NCBI RefSeq assembly: GCF_017896165.1
Contig: NZ_JAFCNB010000012.1
Location: 150,763 to 214,762, forward strand
Direction: 5' to 3'
Source of the DNA: Microbispora oryzae
GTDB lineage: Bacteria > Actinomycetota > Actinomycetes > Streptosporangiales > Streptosporangiaceae
DNA: 64,000 nt
Part shown: positions 59,741-64,000 of the stretch, piece by piece
How positions within the stretch are numbered: the first letter of the stretch is position 1
How the letters are laid out: each line of letters starts with the position of its first letter
The notes under the pieces: model-generated
Database searches by the model: none
Seen by the model: only the letters and a program-made list of their open reading frames with translations
What the model was told of the DNA's origin: nothing
Made by a program: the position numbers and the translations under genes

Positions 59741-60428
59741 CCAGATGCCCGACCACATGAGCGACCGGCCGGTGATTGTGGTCGAGGGGCTGCGCAAGGT
59801 GTATCCCGGCGGCGTGGAGGCCCTGCGCGGCGTGTCGTTCGAGGCGCACCCCGGCGAGCTGGTCGCGGTACGCGGCCGGTCGGGCTCCGGCAAGACCACC
59901 CTGCTCAACCTGGTCGGCGGTCTCGACCGGCCGGACGAGGGCACCGTCGAGGTGGCCGGGCGCCGGGTGACCGAGCTGGCCGAGGCGGAACTGCTCACGC
60001 TGCGTCGCGACGTGATCGGCTTCGTCTTCCAGACGTTCGGGCTGATCCCGGTGCTGTCGGCCGCAGAGAACGTCGGCGTGCCGCTCCGGCTGGCCCGGGT
60101 CCCCGCCGCCGAGCGGGACGAGCGGGTGCGCGTGCTGCTGTCGCTCGTCGGCCTCGCCGAGCACGCCGGGCAGCGGCCGTACGAGATGTCGGGAGGGCAG
60201 CAGCAGCGGGTGGCCGTCGCCCGTTCGCTGGCCAACCGGCCCCGGCTGCTCATCGCCGACGAGCCCACCGGCCAGCTCGACTCCCAGACGGCCCTGCAGA
60301 TCATGGAACTGCTCCGGGTACTGGTCCGCAGCGAGGGCGTGACCGCTCTTGTCGCCACGCACGACCCCAGCCTGCTCGGCCTCGCCGACCGGGTGATCGA
60401 GCTGCGCGACGGGACGCTTGCGGGCTGA
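59733..60428 (+). CDS. LolD-type ABC transporter ATPase (second)
   Basis: A 231-residue ATPase with Walker [13 protein letters not shown], signature MSGGQQQRVAVARSL, Walker B LLIADEPTGQLD and the H-loop VATHDP; FVFQTFGLIPVLSAAENV is the LolD/MacB-type Q-loop. It overlaps the preceding ATPase gene by 8 bases. Two different ATPases with two different FtsX permeases suggest one fully heteromeric exporter or lipid-handling machine. It lacks the AbrB-like tail of its partner. Confidence 0.92.
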   Translation: MSDQMPDHMSDRPVIVVEGLRKVYPGGVEALRGVSFEAHPGELVAVRGRSGSGKTTLLNLVGGLDRPDEGTVEVAGRRVTELAEAELLTLRRDVIGFVFQTFGLIPVLSAAENVGVPLRLARVPAAERDERVRVLLSLVGLAEHAGQRPYEMSGGQQQRVAVARSLANRPRLLIADEPTGQLDSQTALQIMELLRVLVRSEGVTALVATHDPSLLGLADRVIELRDGTLAG

Positions 60429-60433
60429 CGGCG

Positions 60434-60739
60434 CTACGGCGCCTGGCTTCCGGAATCGCCCTGATCACGCCGCCACGTGGGCCAGCCCGCCGACGGGTCG
60501 GCCGTCTGCTCCTCCCTGAACCGGCGGGCCCGTTCGACGCAGCGGGGGCAGATCGGTTCACGTTCCGCTCGGGCGAGCGCGGCGGGAGACGGCTGCCGTC
60601 GCGTTCCGAAGGGCGTCATGCCCGGGGGCAGCCTCGTCTGGGGATCGATCAGGACAGTGGTGACCGTGTCGGGGTCGTATCCGAAGGTCTCCCGGCACGC
60701 GTAGCATCGCCCGATTCTGGTGATCTTCCCGTCCGCCAT
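60434..60739 (-). CDS. Small zinc-ribbon hypothetical protein
   Basis: A 101-residue protein with two CxxC pairs, RCYACRETFGYDP near residue 15 and ICPRCVERARRFRE near residue 65, suited to binding one zinc ion. The segment between (VTTVLIDPQTRLPPGMTPFG) is conserved-looking in similar actinomycete and phage-encoded small proteins, whose function is unknown to me. It converges on the second ATPase gene with a 5-base gap. No clear mobile-element context is present. Confidence 0.7.
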   Translation of the reverse strand: MADGKITRIGRCYACRETFGYDPDTVTTVLIDPQTRLPPGMTPFGTRRQPSPAALARAEREPICPRCVERARRFREEQTADPSAGWPTWRRDQGDSGSQAP

Positions 60740-60843
60740 CGGCGACCTCTCCGCCCTGTCCCGATCTCACCTCCCAGAGTGCCGCACCGGCCGCGTGCGC
60801 GCGCGGCCGGTGCTCGATCGGGCCCGGGCGGCCTCAGGCGGCC

Positions 60844-62382
60844 TCAGGTGGCCGTGCAGCCGATCGCGGACGGAGTCGCGTTCGTGCCCGACCAGCTGCC
60901 GGTGAAGCCGGCGGTCGTCGAGGCGTTCGGGGCGAGGGCGCCGTTCCACGACTCGTTGGTTACCGTCACACTCGCCCCTGACTGGGTGTAGCGGCCGCCC
61001 CAGAGCTGGGTGACGCGCTGGCCGCCGGGGAAGGTGAACGTGACGGTCCAGGAGGAGATGGCCGTCGTCCGCGTGTTGACCACGGTCAGTTCGCCCTGGA
61101 AGCCGCCGGGCCACTCGTTGGTCACCCGGTACGTCGCCGCGCAACCCGCGCCGGGAGGAGGGCTGACCGGCGGCGTCGGGCTCACGGTCGGGCTCACAGT
61201 CGGGCTCACGGCCGGGCTGGGGGTGGCGCTGGGCGACGGGCTGGGCGTGGCGCTCGGGGAGGGGTTTCCGGCCGGGGGAACGCGCAGGACGCGGTCGTCG
61301 CCCGTCGTCGGGGTCCCCCGGCCGTCCCGGTTGCTCGTGGCGATCCAGAGCCAGCCGTCCGGTCCGACCGCCACCGTGCGGAGCCGGCCGTAGGTGCCCT
61401 GGAACTCGGCCGCCGGGGTGCCGACGGTCGAGCCGTTGACCGGGATGGTCCACAGGCGCGTCCCGCGCAGCGCCGCGGCGAACAGGGTGCCGTTCGCGTA
61501 GGCCAGGCCGCTCGGCGACGCGTCGGCGGTGCGCCAGGTCACCAGGGGGTCGCGGAAGCGCGTGTCGTTGCACTTGCCCTCGCAGGTCGGCCAGCCGTAG
61601 TTGGCGCCGCCGACGATGAGGTTGATCTCGTCCCAGGTGTCCTGGCCGAACTCCGTGGCGTACAGCCGTCCCTGACCGTCCCAGGCCAGCCCCTGGACGT
61701 TGCGGTGACCGTAGCTGTAGACCCGCGATCCCGCGATGGGATTGTCCGGGGGCACGCTCCCGTCGGGCCGCATGCGCAGGATCTTGCCGTTCAGGCTGTT
61801 GACGTTCTGCGCGTTGGACGTGGTGCCCGCGTCGCCGGCGGACACGTACAGCATGCCGTCGGGGCCGAACGCGATCCGCCCGCCGTCGTGGAAGCTCGCC
61901 TTCGCGATGCCGGAGAGGAGCACCTGCTGGGTCTGCGGCGCGTTGAGCCGGAACCGGACGACACGGTTGTCCGTGCTGCTCGTGTAGTACGCGTACACCC
62001 ACTGGTCCTGGGCGTACGAGGGGGAGACGGCGATGCCGAGCAGGCCGCCCTCGCCGCTGGGCGTGACGCCCGGCACGGTGGCCACCGGCGTTGGCGCCGA
62101 GCCCGGCCGCACCTGCATGATCCGGGCCGTGTCGCGTTCGGAGACGATGGCGCTGCCGTCGGGGAGGAAGGCCATTCCCCACGGCGCCTGCAGACCTGTC
62201 GTGGCGACCTGCGCCCGGGTGAAGTCGAACCCGCCGGTCGCCGCCCCGGCGGTGAGCGGATCGACGACGACGAACGCCGCGGTGGTCAGGACGGTGGCCA
62301 GCACTGTGGTGAGTACGGTGGCCAGGACAGCGGCCAGCGTGGGGAGGACGGCGATGGGGGGTGGGCTGAGACGCTTGGGCAT
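60844..62382 (-). CDS. Secreted PQQ-type sugar (sorbosone/glucose) dehydrogenase with CBM2
   Basis: A 512-residue exported enzyme. A long signal region (AAVLATVLTTVLATVLTTAA) precedes a six-bladed GSDH/sorbosone dehydrogenase propeller: LQAPWGMAFLPDGSAIVSER, GEGGLLGIAVSPSYAQDQWVY, FHDGGRIAFGPDGMLYVSAGD, YGHRNVQGLAWD, NYGWPTCEGKC. A Ser/Pro/Thr linker with VSPT repeats leads to a C-terminal CBM2 (YRVTNEWPGGFQGELTVVN, WTVTFTFPGGQRVTQLWGG) flanked by cysteines. CBM2 binds cellulose or chitin, so the enzyme may oxidise sugars on polysaccharide surfaces. ATG 62382 is 6 bases after GGAGAG; GTG 62385 is the alternative. Confidence 0.9.
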   Translation of the reverse strand: MPKRLSPPPIAVLPTLAAVLATVLTTVLATVLTTAAFVVVDPLTAGAATGGFDFTRAQVATTGLQAPWGMAFLPDGSAIVSERDTARIMQVRPGSAPTPVATVPGVTPSGEGGLLGIAVSPSYAQDQWVYAYYTSSTDNRVVRFRLNAPQTQQVLLSGIAKASFHDGGRIAFGPDGMLYVSAGDAGTTSNAQNVNSLNGKILRMRPDGSVPPDNPIAGSRVYSYGHRNVQGLAWDGQGRLYATEFGQDTWDEINLIVGGANYGWPTCEGKCNDTRFRDPLVTWRTADASPSGLAYANGTLFAAALRGTRLWTIPVNGSTVGTPAAEFQGTYGRLRTVAVGPDGWLWIATSNRDGRGTPTTGDDRVLRVPPAGNPSPSATPSPSPSATPSPAVSPTVSPTVSPTPPVSPPPGAGCAATYRVTNEWPGGFQGELTVVNTRTTAISSWTVTFTFPGGQRVTQLWGGRYTQSGASVTVTNESWNGALAPNASTTAGFTGSWSGTNATPSAIGCTAT

Positions 62383-62618
62383 CACGTGCTCTCCAGAACC
62401 TGGACGTCGGCTGTGAGCTCCTCGGCAGCCGGACGCTACCCGGCGTCCGCGGGCGGAAACAACGGACGGCGAACGCGGTGGTCCGCCTTTCCTCGCCGAC
62501 CAGCGCCGCGGGCCTCCCGAGCGATCGCGCGCCGGAAACTTTCACGAGCCGCCGCGATCGCCTCGACCGCCTCGATCGACTGCCTCGATCGATCGCCGCG
62601 TGAGTGACGCCCGGAGTG

Positions 62619-62930
62619 TTACTCGCCCAACGAGCGGGGTCCCCGCTCGATCGCGCCGGAGTCCTGCCCGGCGTCCGGGCCGAAGGTGATGACCATGTAG
62701 CGGCCGTTGGCGTAGCTGACGACGGGCCGCCCGAGCATCTCGCCGACCCGGCGGGCGACACCCTGGAAGAGTTCGACCAACTCGGGCGTGTCTGCGCTCA
62801 CCCTGAACCGTCCGCTGTCGGCGAGGTGCTGCGCGACGAGAGGGACGAAGCCCGCCTCCGCCCGGACCTTCTCCTCCGCGCTGAGAGGGGTGCGCTGGTG
62901 CGCGTACCGCGTGTCCAGGGGGTGGGTCAT
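62619..62930 (-). CDS. Small hypothetical protein
   Basis: A 103-residue protein starting MTHPLDTRYAHQRTPLSAEE and containing ADTPELVELFQGVARRVGEMLGRPVVSYANGRYMVITFGPD. The helix followed by a V-x-Y-x-N-G-R-Y-x-V-I strand pair suggests a compact alpha/beta fold. ATG 62930 follows GAGGAG, a good ribosome-binding site. I do not recognise a named family, and neighbours give no clue. Confidence 0.65.
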   Translation of the reverse strand: MTHPLDTRYAHQRTPLSAEEKVRAEAGFVPLVAQHLADSGRFRVSADTPELVELFQGVARRVGEMLGRPVVSYANGRYMVITFGPDAGQDSGAIERGPRSLGE

Positions 62931-63095
62931 CGCTGATCTCCTCGTGATCGCAGCCTGTCCACGAACGGTGTCCGCGCGTCCTCCCCGGATCATATTCGGC
63001 CGTGGGTCGTATCCGGCCGGCCCCTGTCGCCACATGCGGGACGTCCGTCATAGTTTGGCGGCATTGGTGTGGTTTCCGTAGGAAGGCAGGTCGCG

Positions 63096-63314
63096 GTGGC
63101 GGAGGAATTGACCCAGGAACGGCTGGCGGATCTCAAGCGGCAGTTCGAGTCGATCGACAGCGACGGCGACGGCTACGTCACCGAGGAGGAGTTGCGTGCG
63201 CACTTCCCCGACCTGCCGGACGAGGGCGTGGCGGAGCTCGACCGGGTCGCGGATGTGGACGCGGACGGACGGTTCTCCCTGGAGGAGTTCATCCGGCTGA
63301 GCGGCCGTTCCTGA
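63096..63314 (+). CDS. EF-hand calcium-binding protein (calerythrin-like)
   Basis: A 72-residue protein with two EF-hands. Loop 1 is DSDGDGYVTEEE, a full D-x-D-x-D-G consensus ending in the bidentate glutamate. Loop 2 is DVDADGRFSLEE, also complete. Both sites should bind Ca2+, giving a minimal calmodulin-like pair. GTG 63096 is chosen, with GGAAGG 11-16 bases upstream; GTG 63069 would add nine residues. Such small EF-hand proteins are common in actinomycetes, as calcium buffers or sensors. Confidence 0.85.
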   Translation: MAEELTQERLADLKRQFESIDSDGDGYVTEEELRAHFPDLPDEGVAELDRVADVDADGRFSLEEFIRLSGRS

Positions 63315-63576
63315 CCATCCCGGAGGCCGCCCGGCCGCCCGCCGCGCGATCGGCCGTCTCCTGACGGCCGTCTTCCGGCCGTCGATCCGGCACGGGTGAT
63401 CGACGGGGCCGCCGGCGTTCCGCGGCGGCCCGGGCGGCGAGGAGGGCCGACAGCGTCTCGCAGTCCTCCACCGTGAGCGGCGCTCGCGGAAGCAGGTAGA
63501 GCAGGCCGGCGGGCCCGTCGACGAGGTCGACGGGCAGGGGTCGGGTGAGTGCCTCGGGCGGCGATGTGCTGATCAC
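63289..63576 (-). CDS. Hypothetical protein (short)
   Basis: A possible 95-residue protein. Its first half ([44 protein letters not shown]) has a plausible folded composition. The second half is arginine/glycine-rich and overlaps the EF-hand gene by 26 bases, so the true end or the whole gene is uncertain. No ribosome-binding site is convincing. Confidence 0.4.
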   Translation of the reverse strand: MISTSPPEALTRPLPVDLVDGPAGLLYLLPRAPLTVEDCETLSALLAARAAAERRRPRRSPVPDRRPEDGRQETADRAAGGRAASGMVRNGRSAG

Positions 63577-63873
63577 GATGACGCCATTCTGGCGGCCCGC
63601 ACCGACAGTTCCGGGGGCCGCGCGGGCATGACGCCGGGAGCCCGGCCGCGTGTGTGGCTGTGTGACCGCATGTGGGCGGGCGTGACCGCGTCAAACGCCG
63701 TGTCTCTGATTCCGCTGCTCGCGAACGGTTCCGGGCACACGGCTTCTACCTGCGGTTTCTTCCGACGACGCCGAACCGCCGGACCCCCGCTGGAGCTGTC
63801 GGCACGGCCCCTCGCGGGTAGTGTGGTTTACCGGAGTCTTAACTCCGCAACTGTTCTCCCGGAGGGAGCCGAC
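63577..63873. other. Intergenic region upstream of clpC
   Basis: About 300 bp without a credible gene. It includes CGGAGT-CTTA-ACTCCG (a 6-bp inverted repeat around 63832-63848) shortly before the clpC ribosome-binding site, a possible operator or start-site element, and TAGTGT near 63820 as a weak -10. Confidence 0.4.
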
Positions 63874-64000
63874 ATGTTCGAGAGGTTCACCGACCGTGCG
63901 CGGCGGGTTGTGGTCCTGGCTCAGGAAGAGGCCCGGATGCTCAATCACAACTACATCGGTACGGAGCACATTCTTCTTGGTCTGATCCATGAGGGTGAGG
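63874..64000 (+). CDS. clpC: ATP-dependent Clp protease ATPase subunit ClpC, N-terminal start (partial)
   Basis: The first 42 codons of Clp[21 protein letters not shown] followed by [19 protein letters not shown], which is the start of the first Clp N-domain repeat. ClpC is an AAA+ unfoldase that feeds ClpP and is essential in many actinobacteria. GGAGGGAGCC sits just before ATG 63874. The gene continues past the window edge. Confidence 0.97.
   Translation, partial: MFERFTDRARRVVVLAQEEARMLNHNYIGTEHILLGLIHEGE

Noticed and set aside
63577..63873. Minus-strand ORF over the clpC promoter region
   Set aside because: It has no ribosome-binding site and runs antisense into clpC.

Overview
The window comes from a very GC-rich actinomycete chromosome. 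Third codon positions are almost all G or C, GTG and TTG starts are common, and genes are packed into operons with ATGA or GTGA overlaps. An F420-type luciferase-like oxidoreductase, a eukaryotic-type glutamine synthetase, a large LuxR ATPase regulator and an actinobacterial group 1h [NiFe] hydrogenase all fit a filamentous actinomycete. A Streptosporangiales-like host is my inference, not a sequence-based proof. No rRNA, tRNA, CRISPR array, insertion sequence or prophage was seen.

Left part (1-25.7 kb): the end of murB; a manganese riboswitch in front of a GDT1-type Mn exporter; a LuxR ATPase regulator; deoC followed by two aldehyde dehydrogenase genes, the second lacking the catalytic half; a short second Rho factor; a LURP-one-like protein, a YbhN-like membrane protein, a PspC protein and lipB; an amino-acid permease; a DJ-1/PfpI protein; a DUF72 protein; glnII behind a GlnR-like operator; and a zinc ABC importer behind a Zur box. 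These are followed by a CBM48 protein, a molybdopterin oxidoreductase, an F420-type oxidoreductase, a dienelactone hydrolase and a TauE/SafE exporter.

Centre (26-40 kb): a 13E12/DUF222-type HNH nuclease, a diaminobutyrate aminotransferase/decarboxylase pair (predicted to make 1,3-diaminopropane), hypF, and a MacAB-type exporter operon diverging from a NarL-type two-component system across a perfect palindrome.

Hydrogenase locus (40.2-51.9 kb, minus strand): about fifteen tightly overlapping genes encode the two hydrogenase subunits (hhyS, hhyL), a NifU-domain protein, three conserved hydrogenase-associated proteins of unknown function, an endopeptidase, a tiny membrane protein and HypA, HypC, HypD and HypE. 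They are headed by an unusual SIS - HypC-like - SIS trio. HypF is supplied from 6 kb away on the other strand, and no HypB is encoded in the window. Together these genes would build an enzyme that scavenges trace H2 to feed respiration.

Right part (51.9-64 kb): a GlsB/YeaQ membrane protein, an exported protein, a four-gene FtsX-type ABC system whose first ATPase carries an AbrB-like tail, small zinc-ribbon and EF-hand proteins, a secreted PQQ-type sugar dehydrogenase with a CBM2 module, and the start of clpC. A striking genome habit is the large number of short tandem duplications inside genes, usually in frame and in linkers.
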